Below are positions 27,272-36,970 of a stretch of 64,000 nucleotides of DNA, piece after piece (position 1 is the first letter of the stretch; the number at the start of each line of letters is the position of its first letter). The stretch lies in assembly GCA_963677505.2 (NCBI GenBank), contig CAXXWB010000057.1:18838-82837 (forward strand), read 5' to 3'. The position numbers and the translations under genes were made by a program. The notes beneath the pieces are model-generated. The model searched no databases. It saw only the letters and a program-made list of their open reading frames with translations, and was not told the DNA's origin. This DNA is from JBGSUZ01 sp963677505. Its GTDB lineage: Bacteria > Bacillota > Clostridia > Peptostreptococcales > Acidaminobacteraceae.

Positions 27272-29767
27272 CTAGATAAATAGATTCACGTCCGCATCTT
27301 CAGCTTCGCCAAGGTAAGTAGCAACGCCGCCCAATGTAACCCCTTCAATAAGCTCGCTCTCATGAACGCCCATAAGATCCATAGACATGTTGCAGGCAAT
27401 CATGTTCACGCCATTCTTAAGTGCCATGTCGAGCAAAGTCTCTAAAGAATCTACATTTTTAGTCTTCATAATGTGGCGAATCATTTTAGGACCCATACCC
27501 ATCATGTTCATTTGTGAAAGTTTTAATTTTTTGGTTCCTCTAGGAAGCATCATACCGAACATTTTGCCCATAAAGTCTTTAGGTGCGTTGACTTTGTTGT
27601 GCTTTTTAATGATGTTAAGTCCCCAGAAGGTATAGAACATGGTGACTTTTCTGCCCATAGAAGCTGCGCCGTTGGCAATAATTAAAGCTGCAATGGCTTT
27701 GTCCATATCGTCTGAGAAGACCACCATGGTTTTATTGTTTGGAATGCTTTGAATCGTCTGTTGCATTTTCTTTTCAGCGGTACCCTTCATAATGTTGGCA
27801 TAGAAGCTCTTATCGGCTTTACCTGTCGCCATGAGGGTGTGACCTACTTTTTTACACCAAGTTTTAATGTCTGTAGCAAAACCAGGGTCAGTTGCTGTAA
27901 TTTCAAGAATGTCGCCGTCTTCCATCAGTTCAAGGGCTTTATGCACTTGCATGATTGGACCTGGACATTGCAAACCACATGCATTTACTTTAACAACATT
28001 TCCTGTTGGTTTCAAGCTTTTATCTACAACGTCACCTGAATCCTCAAAGTTCTCGCTTGGGGCGTTACAGCAGTTTTTGTCGCTCGGATCTTCGTTTTCA
28101 GCGCCACAGTAAACATGGGAGTATGTGGTATAACCGCCGCTTAAATTTCGAACGTTTTCAAAACCATGCTGTTTGAGAATTCTGGCACCGACGTAGCCTC
28201 TAAGACCGATCGCACAATAAAGAATAATATCTTTCTTAGGATCAAGTTCTCCAAGTCTATCTCTAAGTGAGTCTAGTGGAATGTTCACCGAGCCTTCAAT
28301 GAAGCCCATATCTCTTTCAATGGGTTCTCTTACATCGACGATCGTGGTTTTTTCCTTATCAAATCCAACCGCTTCATAGTAGTGGGCTATGCCAACTTTG
28401 CCCTTCATAATGTTCTCAGCTGTGAACGCTACCATGTTGACAGGGTCTTTAGCCGATGAATATGGCGGTGCATAAGCCAGTTCTAAGTCCATTAAGTTTT
28501 TAACCGTAGCGCCGAATCTGAGGGCTGTAGCGATGACATCTATACGCTTATCCACGCCGTCATAACCGACAATTTGAGAACCAAGGACTTTCCCCGTTTC
28601 TGGGTTGAAAATCAACTTAAGAGCCATTGGAATAGCACCTGGGTAGTAACCTGCATGAGATTTGGCGTGAATAATGCTGACTTGATAGTCTTTGCCGATT
28701 TCTTTGCCAAGGCGTATGAGGGTTTTTTCGTTCATCCCTGTGCTGGCAACGGTTAAGTCAAAGACTTTCGCAATAGAGGTTCCTTGTGTGCCCACATAAG
28801 CTTCCGTGTCGCCACAGATGTTGTTGGCACAAATTCTACCTTGTTTATTGGCAGGGGCAGCCAGTGGAATCATGGTTTTGAAGCCCCCCATAAAATCGTT
28901 GACTTCGATGGCGTCTCCAATGGCGTAAATATTCGGGTCAGAGGTTTTAAGGAACTCATCTACTACAATGCCGCCTCTTTCATTGACTGAAAGACCTGCC
29001 GCCTTAGCCAACTCTGATTGAGGGCGAATGCCGATCGATAAAATGACCATGTCCACTTCAATTTTCTTGCCACTTTGAAGGGTAATTGTCGTTACACCGT
29101 GGTTATAGTCAAAGGATTTAACCCCATCTTTAAGCAGAAGTTGAACGCCTTTTTGTCTCATATGGCTGTGAACTTGAGTGGCCATTTCGTAGTCGATTGG
29201 CGCCATAACTTGGTCAGCCATTTCAACAACAGTTACATGAGCCCCTCTATCATAAAGGTTTTCTGCCATTTCAAGACCAATAAAGCCACCGCCGATTACT
29301 GCCGCACGTCTTGGTTTTAAATTGTCAACATAACCCTTAATGGCATCTGTATCTGGAATATTCCAAAGGCTGAAAATATTCGGGCTATCTATTCCTGGAA
29401 TAGGTGGTTTGAGTGGCACTGATCCTGGTGAAAGCACTAAAACATCATAAGCTTCGTCATATTTATGTCCTGTGGCATGGTCAATGACTTGAACGGTTTT
29501 TTCTTCCTTGTTGATGGAAAGCACTTCACTCTTTACACGTACATCAATATTGAAACGGGCTTTCATCGCCTCAGGGGTTTGAACCAATAGAGCCGAACGA
29601 TCTTGAATGGTTTCTCCAATGTAATAAGGAAGACCGCAGTTGGCAAAGGAAATATACTCCCCTTTTTCAAACATGACAATTTCTGCTGTCTCATCATTTC
29701 TTCTCAATCTTGCCGCTGTACTTGCACCGCCTGCAACGCCGCCAATAATAACAACTTTTTTAGCCAC
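27272..29767 (-). CDS. CoA-disulfide reductase-rhodanese-TusA-DsrE fusion (persulfide metabolism)
   Basis: An 831-aa, four-module flavoprotein. Residues 1-450: pyridine nucleotide-disulfide oxidoreductase of the CoA-disulfide/persulfide reductase class, with GGVAGGASTAARLRR, the single redox Cys44 in SFANCGLPYY, and AIGDAIEV. About 465-560: rhodanese with active Cys in YCAIGLRG. About 595-665: TusA domain with NACGLQCPGP (C-P-x-P). About 670-831: DsrE/DsrF-like domain with IIKKHNKVNAPK and IACNMSMDLMG. The chain of sulfur carriers suggests sulfane sulfur passes from rhodanese to TusA and DsrE, with the reductase releasing sulfide or CoA-SH. RBS AGGAGG precedes ATG 29767. Confidence 0.93.
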   Translation of the reverse strand: MAKKVVIIGGVAGGASTAARLRRNDETAEIVMFEKGEYISFANCGLPYYIGETIQDRSALLVQTPEAMKARFNIDVRVKSEVLSINKEEKTVQVIDHATGHKYDEAYDVLVLSPGSVPLKPPIPGIDSPNIFSLWNIPDTDAIKGYVDNLKPRRAAVIGGGFIGLEMAENLYDRGAHVTVVEMADQVMAPIDYEMATQVHSHMRQKGVQLLLKDGVKSFDYNHGVTTITLQSGKKIEVDMVILSIGIRPQSELAKAAGLSVNERGGIVVDEFLKTSDPNIYAIGDAIEVNDFMGGFKTMIPLAAPANKQGRICANNICGDTEAYVGTQGTSIAKVFDLTVASTGMNEKTLIRLGKEIGKDYQVSIIHAKSHAGYYPGAIPMALKLIFNPETGKVLGSQIVGYDGVDKRIDVIATALRFGATVKNLMDLELAYAPPYSSAKDPVNMVAFTAENIMKGKVGIAHYYEAVGFDKEKTTIVDVREPIERDMGFIEGSVNIPLDSLRDRLGELDPKKDIILYCAIGLRGYVGARILKQHGFENVRNLSGGYTTYSHVYCGAENEDPSDKNCCNAPSENFEDSGDVVDKSLKPTGNVVKVNACGLQCPGPIMQVHKALELMEDGDILEITATDPGFATDIKTWCKKVGHTLMATGKADKSFYANIMKGTAEKKMQQTIQSIPNNKTMVVFSDDMDKAIAALIIANGAASMGRKVTMFYTFWGLNIIKKHNKVNAPKDFMGKMFGMMLPRGTKKLKLSQMNMMGMGPKMIRHIMKTKNVDSLETLLDMALKNGVNMIACNMSMDLMGVHESELIEGVTLGGVATYLGEAEDADVNLFI

Positions 29768-29829
29768 TTTATATTCCTCCTAAATTTTCCTGTGAGTTTG
29801 TTAATATTTCTCCAAATATAGCTGTGCTT

Positions 29830-29853
29830 AAGGCTCTCCCGAAAGAGAGCCTT
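29830..29853. terminator. Intercistronic hairpin between the two CoA-disulfide reductase genes
   Basis: AAGGCTCTC/GAGAGCCTT, 9-bp arms, 6-nt loop. The T-rich tail is on the + strand only; in the direction of the operon it lacks a T-run. It may therefore be a processing or stability element rather than a full terminator. Confidence 0.5.
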
Positions 29854-29862
29854 CCTTTTTAA

Positions 29863-31624
29863 TTATTTGGTATGAATGGGTTCACCTGATTCAGAGAATT
29901 CCTCTTCATAAGGAATACCTTGACAGTTGACACAGTTTAAGTCGCTAGAATTTTTAGAACCTTCATAAACGGCTGCGTAAGTGGTGTACCCACCGCTAAG
30001 ATTTTTCACCTTGTCAAAGCCATTTTCTTTGAGAATTCTGGCTGCAATATAGCCTCTGAGACCAATCGCACAATACACAATAATGTTCTTATTCTTGTCT
30101 ATTTCTCCAAGTCTATCTCTCAACTCGTTAACAGGTATTAGAATTGCCCCTGGAACAGCGCCTCTCTCATTTTCCTCTAAATCTCTGACGTCAATTAAAG
30201 TTGTCTTTTCAAGATCTAAATTAAACGCTTCATAGTATTGCGCCACACCAACTTTGTCGAGCATAATATTCTCTGCGGCAAAAGCCGCCATGTTAATTGG
30301 GTCTTTAGCCGATGAATACGGTGGTGCATAGGCAAGTTCTAAATCCATTAAATCTTCTACCGTACCGCCATATCGAATAGCCGTGGCGAGGACGTCAATG
30401 CGCTTATCTACGCCGCTGTGACCTACAATTTGTCCGCCAAAGACTTTTCCAGTCTCAGGGTCGAAGATCAATTTAATGGCCATCATGGTTGATCCTGGGT
30501 AGTAGCCTGCATGGGATTTTGAATGAATAATGCTCACTTGATAATCTTTGCCAATTTCTTTGCCTTGACGCTTAAGGGTTTTTTTCATTTGTTCCTGTGC
30601 TGGCTACAGTCATGTCAAATACTTTGGCAATCGATGTCCCTTGAACCCCTCTGTATTTTTCTTTTCTGCCACAAATGTTATTGGCAACAATTCTGCCTTG
30701 TTTGTTGGCAGGTCCTGCAAGAGGGACCATGGTTTTATTACCCGTCATGAAGTCAGTTACTTCCGCCGCATCGCCAAGGGCATAAATACTTGGGTCAGAG
30801 GTTTTGAGGTATTCATCTACCACAATGCCCCCTCTTTCGTTAACCAGAAGTCCAGCTGCTTTAGCCAATTCTGATTGCGGTCTGATCCCAATGGACAACA
30901 TCACAATGTCTGCCTCTACTTGTTTGCCGCTTTGAAGGGTGATTGTGGTCACGCCCTCTTTATATTCAAAAGATTTTACCCCGTCTTGGAGGTAAAGCTG
31001 TACGTCTTTGTTTCTCATATGATTGTGAATGATGCTGGCCATTTCAAAGTCGATTGGCGCCATCACTTGATCCATCATTTCAATAACCGATACTTCCATA
31101 CCGAGGTCGTGGAAGTTCTCCGCCATTTCAAGTCCGATAAATCCGCCGCCGATAACCGCTGCTCTTCTAGGCTTTGTATTGTCTACATGACCCTTTACCG
31201 CGTCTGTGTCGGGAATGTTCCAAAGGCTGAAAATATTTGGGCTGTCAATGCCTGGAATGGGTGGCTTAAGAGGTACTGAACCTGGAGAAAGGACTAACAC
31301 ATCGTAACTTTCTTCATAGGTTTCACCGCTGGCGTGGTTTTTAACCGTTACGGTTTTAGCCCCTTTGTCGATGGCAACCACTTCACTTTGAATGCGAATG
31401 TCTAAATTGAAACGATCTTTCATGGCTTTAGGGGTTTGAACCAAAAGAGAGTTTCTTTCTTCAATGCTTCCCCCAATGTAGTAAGGCAGTCCGCAATTGG
31501 CGAAAGAAATGTACTCGCCTCTTTCAAACATAATGATTTCTGCTGATTCGTCATTTCTTCTCAATCTTGCTGCTGTACTAGCGCCACCTGCAACGCCGCC
31601 TACAATCAATACTTTTTGACCCAT
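29863..31624 (-). CDS. CoA-disulfide reductase-rhodanese fusion, interrupted by one homopolymer frameshift
   Basis: Paralogue of the downstream gene, with the reductase (GGVAGGASTAARLRR, redox Cys44 in SFANCGLPYY) and a rhodanese (YCAIGLRGYIAARIL), ending in CVNCQGIPYEEEF without TusA or DsrE. The open frame from ATG 31624 stops after TVASTGTNEKNP. Seven T at 30579-30585 (+ strand) instead of six cause this; with six the text reads TNEKTLKRQGKEIGKDYQVS, matching the paralogue, and runs to 29863. The repaired length is about 587 aa. ATG 31624 is chosen for its RBS (GGAGG). The gene follows a strong promoter with a CstR-type palindrome. Confidence 0.88.
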
Positions 31625-31731
31625 TTGAGATTCCTCCATTTTTGGACATTTTGTCCTGCATTTATATTTGTCATTATTTTAATAAAGAATTGCGTTTTAA
31701 TACCTTAGTAAAGATCAATTTTTCAACACCC

Positions 31732-31749
31732 CCTACCCCTAGGGGTAGG
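31732..31749 (-). promoter_or_regulatory. CstR/CsoR-type operator, perfect 18-bp palindrome
   Basis: CCTACCCCT-AGGGGTAGG is a perfect 18-bp palindrome starting 13 bp downstream of the -10 hexamer, just after the predicted start site. The C4-TA-G4 core matches the general form of CsoR/CstR operators. Binding by the CstR-like protein of the same operon is inferred. Confidence 0.72.
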
Positions 31750-31761
31750 TCCTGTATCCTC

Positions 31762-31790
31762 AATATAACTTATACCCAAATGATTGTCAA
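31762..31790 (-). promoter_or_regulatory. Sigma-A-type promoter of the sulfane-sulfur operon
   Basis: Minus strand TTGACA (31785-31790), 17-bp spacer, TATATT (31762-31767). The predicted start is near 31755, giving a leader of about 130 nt before the CoA-disulfide reductase ATG. Confidence 0.82.
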
Positions 31791-31843
31791 TCTATTCTCA
31801 AGCTTTTTATTTAAATAGATTTAACTTTTTGGGCCTAAGAACC

Positions 31844-31877
31844 CCTTAGAGGGTTTAAAATTTTAAACCCTCTAAGG
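31844..31877. repeat. Perfect 34-bp palindrome
   Basis: CCTTAGAGGGTTTAAAA and its exact complement, without a loop. It lies between the ABC-exporter terminator and the sulfane-sulfur promoter. As RNA it would form a long hairpin with no T-run; it may be a back-up terminator or a cruciform-type element. Confidence 0.7.
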
Positions 31878-31888
31878 CTTGCTACTGG

Positions 31889-31930
31889 CAAAAAAACTGT
31901 TGCGCTTCTATATTTCTAGATTCGCAACAG
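31889..31930 (-). terminator. Terminator of the ABC exporter operon
   Basis: Minus strand CTGTTGCG/CGCAACAG (8-bp arms) followed by a run of seven T, 33 bp beyond the stop of the second ABC gene. Confidence 0.85.
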
Positions 31931-31963
31931 CTCCCATTTACCTTTTTCTATTCACGTTACCCC

Positions 31964-33748
31964 TTAAGCTTCCTGATACTGAAGGCGGTACAAATCATAA
32001 TACAAACCGCCCTTTTGAATAAGGGCTTCATGTGTGCCTATTTCCCTTATTTCACCCTTATGAAGTACCACTATCTTGTCTGCATCCTTTATAGTAGAAA
32101 GCCTGTGAGCAATAATAATAGTGGTGCGATTCTGAGTCAATTTACCGATGGCGTCTTGAATCAAATGCTCCGTTTCTGTATCGATGCTAGAAGTCGCCTC
32201 ATCTAATATTAAAATTTTAGGGTCATAGGCAAGGGCTCTGGCAAAGGACAATAACTGACGCTGGCCAGTCGATAGGGTTGAACCCCGTTCGTAGACAATT
32301 TCATCGTACTGATGGGGTAACTTCTCAATAAATCCGCTGGCATTGACGTACGCTGCCGTTTCTCGGATCTCCTCCTCTGAAATATGATCATCCCCTAGTG
32401 AAATATTGTCCTTAATCTGACCTGCAAACAAGAATACATCCTGAAGGACAACCCCGATTAACTGTCTCAAGTCCTTCTTTTTAAGCGTTTTGACAGAATG
32501 TTGGTCAATGAGTATATCCCCCCTTGTCAGGGGGTAAAGTCCCGAAAGAAGGCTGATAATTGTGGTCTTTCCGCTCCCTGTAGCACCGACAATTGCAACG
32601 GTTTCTCCTGCTTTTATTTCTAGGTTGATGCCCTTTAGTACAGGTTCCCCTTCCAAATATTCAAAATAGACATCTTTAAATTCAATGTCGCCTCTCACCG
32701 TGGCTTTTTCGAGGGCAACGGTGCCCGGGTCCTCATGGACATTTTCTTCTAAGAGCATGAACACCCTTTCAGAAGAAGCCATGGCCGATTGCAAAATATT
32801 AAACTTCTCACTAAGGTCAAAAATTGGCTTGAAAAATTGATCGGTGTAATTAATAAAAGCAAAGAGAACCCCAAGTTCCACTGTCCCTTTCAATACCCCC
32901 CCGCTGGCGTACCAAATCAACAGGGTCAAGGCAAGGGTATAGAGTAAATTCATACTGGGTCTAAAAATACCAAAGACTTGAATTTCCTTCATACTGGACT
33001 TCATATGGTCCTCGTTGATCTCCGCAAACTCGTCGTAAACTTCCTCTTCTCGGTTAAAGAGTTGAATCATGCGCATGCCGCTGATGTTCTCGCTGAGTAC
33101 GGCATTGATTCTGGCAATTTTAGCCTTGACCTCCCTGTGCGCTTCTCTGGCTTTGACTCTGAACCAATAGGCCGACAAAAGTACCAAGGGAACCGTTGAA
33201 AGGGCTACTACAGTGAGTTTCCAGTTCATAGAAAGCATAATCAACAGGGTACCTAACAACATCAACACATCATTGAGTAAGTTAATCAACACATCGGTGT
33301 ACATGTCGCTGATGTTCTTCATGTCATTGGTCACCCTTGTCACCAACCGTCCGACAGGGTTTTTGTCATAAAAGGACAAAGGCAATTTCAACAAGTGATC
33401 CAATAAATGGGCTCGCATGTCAAAGACCAACTTTTGGCTGACCCAGTTTAGGAGCATCATTTGGGCATAGGTGACCAAAAAACCGCCAAGGACAAGACCG
33501 AGGTAGACCAACCCTAATTTTATGATGGCCTCTTTATTTTGTGTGGGAATGTAGTCGTCTATAACAATTTTGATTAAATAGGGCTTAATCAAGTCCACAG
33601 CCGTCACCATCAATAAAAGGACACCGCAAAGAATCAAGTATTTCATATAGGGCATGGTAAATTCTGAGAGTTTTTTTAGAATCTTTAAATCAAAGGACTT
33701 TTCCACATCTTGCTCCAAGTGGATGCCCTTTTTTTCTTCGTCTGCCAT
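31964..33748 (-). CDS. Heterodimeric ABC exporter half, canonical Walker B
   Basis: 594-aa fused permease-ATPase (ABCB-type half exporter). Six membrane helices in residues 30-310, then the ATPase: Walker A GATGSGKTT (about 387), signature LSTGQRQL (about 494, degenerate Gly to Thr) and Walker B ILILDEATSS with catalytic Glu. Its partner lies 2 bp upstream and carries the complementary changes, the arrangement of BmrCD/YheIH-type heterodimers with one working ATP site. ATG 33748 has GGAGG 7 nt upstream. Likely exports drugs or lipophilic compounds; substrate unknown. Confidence 0.93.
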   Translation of the reverse strand: MADEEKKGIHLEQDVEKSFDLKILKKLSEFTMPYMKYLILCGVLLLMVTAVDLIKPYLIKIVIDDYIPTQNKEAIIKLGLVYLGLVLGGFLVTYAQMMLLNWVSQKLVFDMRAHLLDHLLKLPLSFYDKNPVGRLVTRVTNDMKNISDMYTDVLINLLNDVLMLLGTLLIMLSMNWKLTVVALSTVPLVLLSAYWFRVKAREAHREVKAKIARINAVLSENISGMRMIQLFNREEEVYDEFAEINEDHMKSSMKEIQVFGIFRPSMNLLYTLALTLLIWYASGGVLKGTVELGVLFAFINYTDQFFKPIFDLSEKFNILQSAMASSERVFMLLEENVHEDPGTVALEKATVRGDIEFKDVYFEYLEGEPVLKGINLEIKAGETVAIVGATGSGKTTIISLLSGLYPLTRGDILIDQHSVKTLKKKDLRQLIGVVLQDVFLFAGQIKDNISLGDDHISEEEIRETAAYVNASGFIEKLPHQYDEIVYERGSTLSTGQRQLLSFARALAYDPKILILDEATSSIDTETEHLIQDAIGKLTQNRTTIIIAHRLSTIKDADKIVVLHKGEIREIGTHEALIQKGGLYYDLYRLQYQEA

Positions 33749-33750
33749 GG

Positions 33751-35490
33751 CTATTCCTCCGCAATCTTTTCTTCTAATTGCTGATGTTCAAATATTTGCT
33801 GGTACAGCCCTCCAGCCTTTATCAATGCTTCATGCCCTCCCATTTCAGCTATTTTTCCTTGGTCTAAAACGTAAATCATGTCGCAGTCCTTAATGGCCGA
33901 TATTCTATGGGCTATGATAATAGCTGTACGGCTTTTAAGCGCCTCTCGTAAGTGCCTTAAAATAGACTCCTCTGTCTTCGTGTCCACGGCGGATAGAGCG
34001 TCGTCAAAAATGACTACTTCAGACTGCCTTAAAAGGGCTCTCGCAATGCCAATGCGCTGTTTTTGTCCACCTGACAAGTTAACCCCTCTCTCTCCCAGAA
34101 GGGTGTCGTATCCATCTGAGAAATCTAAAATTTCTTGATGGACATTGGCAATTTCAGCGACTTGCTGTATGGTTCTAAAATCTCTGTCTTTTTCAAAGAA
34201 ACGTATATTTTCTTCAATATTTCTGGAAAACAAGAAGTTGTCTTGAGGCACTACCCCAAAATGGTTTTTAATCGCCTCGTGGGTCAGGCTGTTGATTTCT
34301 TTTCCTTCTAAGTAAATCATCCCATCGGAGACGGCCCAACCCTTGATCATCAAATTTACCAAGGTCGACTTTCCTGAGCCTGTTTTTCCAATCATGCCTA
34401 TCTTTTGGCCTCTTTCAATGCGCATATTGATATTTTCTAAAATCATTCTATCTGTATCAGGGTATTTAAAACTCAAGTTCCTCAGCTCAATCACCGCACC
34501 ACTTCCAGCCTTAATCGTTTCTCCCCCATAAAGTACGTCGGGTTCAATATCTAAAAATTCATTAATCCTTTTTAAAGAGGCATTGCCACGCTCCATAACG
34601 TTAACAACCCATCCGAAAGCCATCATCGGCCATGCCAAAGTCCCTACATAAGAAATAAATGCAACGAACATCCCCAAGGTTATTTTGCCTTCTACCACCA
34701 TATTGCCACCAAAAATTAAGGTGAGAATCAAACTGATGGCTGAAATCGTCTTCACTAAGGGGTGGACAATCCCCCACATTTTAACCAATCTCATATTCTC
34801 GTCAAAATTCTCTTGGTTGGTCTTTTCAAAACGTTTTCGGTGATCTGCTTCTCGGGTGTAAGTCTTAATGATTCGCACCCCTGAAAAAGACTCCTGTACC
34901 TGATCGGTCATATGGGAAAAAGCTTCTTGAACCCGCTTAAAATATTTTCGGACCAGTCTGCCGCCAAAACCTACTAAAATGGCAATAAGAGGCATGGGCA
35001 TGACGGCAATCAAGGTCAGCTTCGGGTCGATGTTCACCATCATCATCACAAGGGTCATGACGGACATAAATCCTGCATCCACCAACATAACCAATCCAAT
35101 GCCCATTGCGCCCCCCACTGCGGTGACATCATTGGTTGCCAAGGCCATAATATCCCCCACCTTATGCTTGCTAAAATACTCCCAACTCAAGGCTTCCAAA
35201 TGTTTAAAAATTTTATTGCGAATCCAATACTCAGCTTTTCGGCTAGTGCCATTAATTAAAATACGCCACCAGTACCTGCCAATTGCCACAATGACCGCAA
35301 TTCCAAATATGTAAAACATATAACGGTAAATTTCTATTTTTGTGATGGCTCCGCTGGCCAATCCATCGGTCAACTGGCCAATCACTTTAGGGGTGATTAA
35401 CTGAAATGCATCAATGGTAATTAACACCAACAAGCCCATCCCTGTAGCTTTCCAATGTTCCTTAAGAAAAGAACCAATATGCTTAAACAT
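33751..35490 (-). CDS. Heterodimeric ABC exporter half, degenerate Walker B (Asp for Glu)
   Basis: 579-aa half exporter with six helices then ATPase motifs GKTGSGKST (about 367), LSGGQKQR (about 477) and VVIFDDALSAVD, where Asp replaces the catalytic Glu. Together with the downstream protein, which has the altered signature, this makes one consensus and one degenerate ATP site. The start is ATG 35490, with GGAGGTGC upstream; seven in-frame codons before it are ignored. First gene of a two-gene operon ending at the terminator at 31.9 kb. Confidence 0.93.
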   Translation of the reverse strand: MFKHIGSFLKEHWKATGMGLLVLITIDAFQLITPKVIGQLTDGLASGAITKIEIYRYMFYIFGIAVIVAIGRYWWRILINGTSRKAEYWIRNKIFKHLEALSWEYFSKHKVGDIMALATNDVTAVGGAMGIGLVMLVDAGFMSVMTLVMMMVNIDPKLTLIAVMPMPLIAILVGFGGRLVRKYFKRVQEAFSHMTDQVQESFSGVRIIKTYTREADHRKRFEKTNQENFDENMRLVKMWGIVHPLVKTISAISLILTLIFGGNMVVEGKITLGMFVAFISYVGTLAWPMMAFGWVVNVMERGNASLKRINEFLDIEPDVLYGGETIKAGSGAVIELRNLSFKYPDTDRMILENINMRIERGQKIGMIGKTGSGKSTLVNLMIKGWAVSDGMIYLEGKEINSLTHEAIKNHFGVVPQDNFLFSRNIEENIRFFEKDRDFRTIQQVAEIANVHQEILDFSDGYDTLLGERGVNLSGGQKQRIGIARALLRQSEVVIFDDALSAVDTKTEESILRHLREALKSRTAIIIAHRISAIKDCDMIYVLDQGKIAEMGGHEALIKAGGLYQQIFEHQQLEEKIAEE

Positions 35491-35727
35491 CTGCACCTCC
35501 ATTTGTCTCATATTTCTGATTATTTCATTTTAGCATAAGAAATTGCACTGTGGGTTACACTTTGGTACCGCAAACTAATACAAATTTGTATCTTTTAAGG
35601 CAACCGTATTCCATAACTTTAGTCGGATATAAAGTTTTATACCCCCCCTTATAGAATTTTCCTATGGCTATTGTCTCTAAATAGAGTTGTTTCAATACTT
35701 TACAATTGGTAAGCTAAATTTATGGAA

Positions 35728-35753
35728 ACTGGTATCGCCATTGTAATACCAGT
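35728..35753 (+). promoter_or_regulatory. Leader hairpin ahead of the double-cubane-type gene
   Basis: ACTGGTAT/ATACCAGT, 8-bp arms with a 10-nt loop, ending 29 bp before the ATG. The rest of the 292-bp gap from 35491 is AT-rich; no convincing promoter hexamers were found. Confidence 0.5.
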
Positions 35754-35782
35754 AAAACTTAAAATTCAGGGAGGTTCCAACT

Positions 35783-36925
35783 ATGAGACCAGCCATTATG
35801 GAAGAAGTTGACGCACTAAGAGGGGTCAACTCCATCAAAGTTAAAGAAGCAAAAGAAGCCAATCAAAAAGTTGTCGGTATGTACTGTGTCTTCTCACCAT
35901 CTGAAATTGCTCTTGCTGCAGGTGCTATTCCTGTAACCCTTTGTGGCACTTCGCCTGCACCTATTGAAGCTGCTGAGAAAGAACTACCAAGAAACCTTTG
36001 TCCCCTTATAAAATCAAGCTACGGTTTTGCTGTAACCGATAAATGTCCTTACTTCTCATTCTCTGATGTCCTTTTAGCAGAAACTACTTGCGACGGTAAA
36101 AAGAAAATGTATGAATTGATGGGCAAACTTAAACCAATGCACCTTATGAACTTGCCTCAAACGGCTTCCGCAGATGAATCTTTACCCCTTTGGGAAGCTG
36201 AAATGATTCGCTTTAAAACCTTCCTTGAACAACAGTTCAACGTTGAAATTACAGATGAAAAATTAAGCGATGCCATTAAACTTATGAACAGAGAAAGAGA
36301 TGTCATGAAACGCCTTCACAAACTTAACGCTCACAAACCTGCTCCAATGACAGGGGTGGACATGATGATGGCTCAATGGCTCAAAGGCTTTAACATTGAT
36401 AAAGAAGCTGGCATCAATTTAATCGAACGGGTTATTAAAACTTATGAAGACCAAATGGCTCAAGGTATTTTTGCCTTTGACGAAAAAGCGCCTAGAATCC
36501 TTTTGACAGGTTGTCCTGTCGGTTTCGGTTCAGAAAAACTTCTTAAAATCATTGAAGAATCTGGCGGCAGTATTGTTGCTCTTGAAAATTGTACTGGCTA
36601 TAAAGGTTTAGATGTAATGGTTGACGAAACCAAAGCGCCAATCCAAGCTTTAGCTGAAAAATACTTATCGACACCTTGTTCATGTATGACCAACAACAAT
36701 GGCAGACTAGACTTAATCAAGCGTTTGTCTGAAGAATATCATGTAGATGCCGTTGTAGACTTAACTTGGCAAGCTTGTCACACCTACAACATTGAATCTT
36801 TCACCGTTAAACAATTTGTCAAAGAAGAATTGGGACTTCCATTTATGCAAGTGGAAACAGACTACTCAGATTCTGACCTAGGTCAAATTAAAACAAGAGT
36901 AGAGGCTTTCTTAGAAACCCTTTAA
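35783..36925 (+). CDS. 2-hydroxyacyl-CoA dehydratase family protein, double-cubane cluster protein type
   Basis: A 380-aa protein of the HgdB/FldB superfamily. It is a single subunit followed directly by one activator ATPase, rather than the two-subunit (A+B) dehydratase with a CoA-transferase. That arrangement matches the YjiM/YjiL and double-cubane cluster proteins, which carry an 8Fe-9S cluster and reduce small molecules. Candidate cluster cysteines: NLCPLIKSSYG, TDKCPYFSF, ETTCDG, LTGCPVGFGS, LENCTG and STPCSCMTNN. ATG 35783 follows GGGAGG. Substrate unknown. A classical amino-acid fermentation role is less likely as no acyl-CoA genes are near. Confidence 0.85.
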   Translation: MRPAIMEEVDALRGVNSIKVKEAKEANQKVVGMYCVFSPSEIALAAGAIPVTLCGTSPAPIEAAEKELPRNLCPLIKSSYGFAVTDKCPYFSFSDVLLAETTCDGKKKMYELMGKLKPMHLMNLPQTASADESLPLWEAEMIRFKTFLEQQFNVEITDEKLSDAIKLMNRERDVMKRLHKLNAHKPAPMTGVDMMMAQWLKGFNIDKEAGINLIERVIKTYEDQMAQGIFAFDEKAPRILLTGCPVGFGSEKLLKIIEESGGSIVALENCTGYKGLDVMVDETKAPIQALAEKYLSTPCSCMTNNNGRLDLIKRLSEEYHVDAVVDLTWQACHTYNIESFTVKQFVKEELGLPFMQVETDYSDSDLGQIKTRVEAFLETL

Positions 36926-36970
36926 TCCCAATGAGTGCCGAAAAGCATTTAGCCAGATTTAGGAGAATTT

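Noticed and set aside
35637..35654. TATACCCCCCTTATAG upstream of the double-cubane gene as another CstR operator
   Set aside because: Only the left half of the palindrome is present; no G-rich right half.
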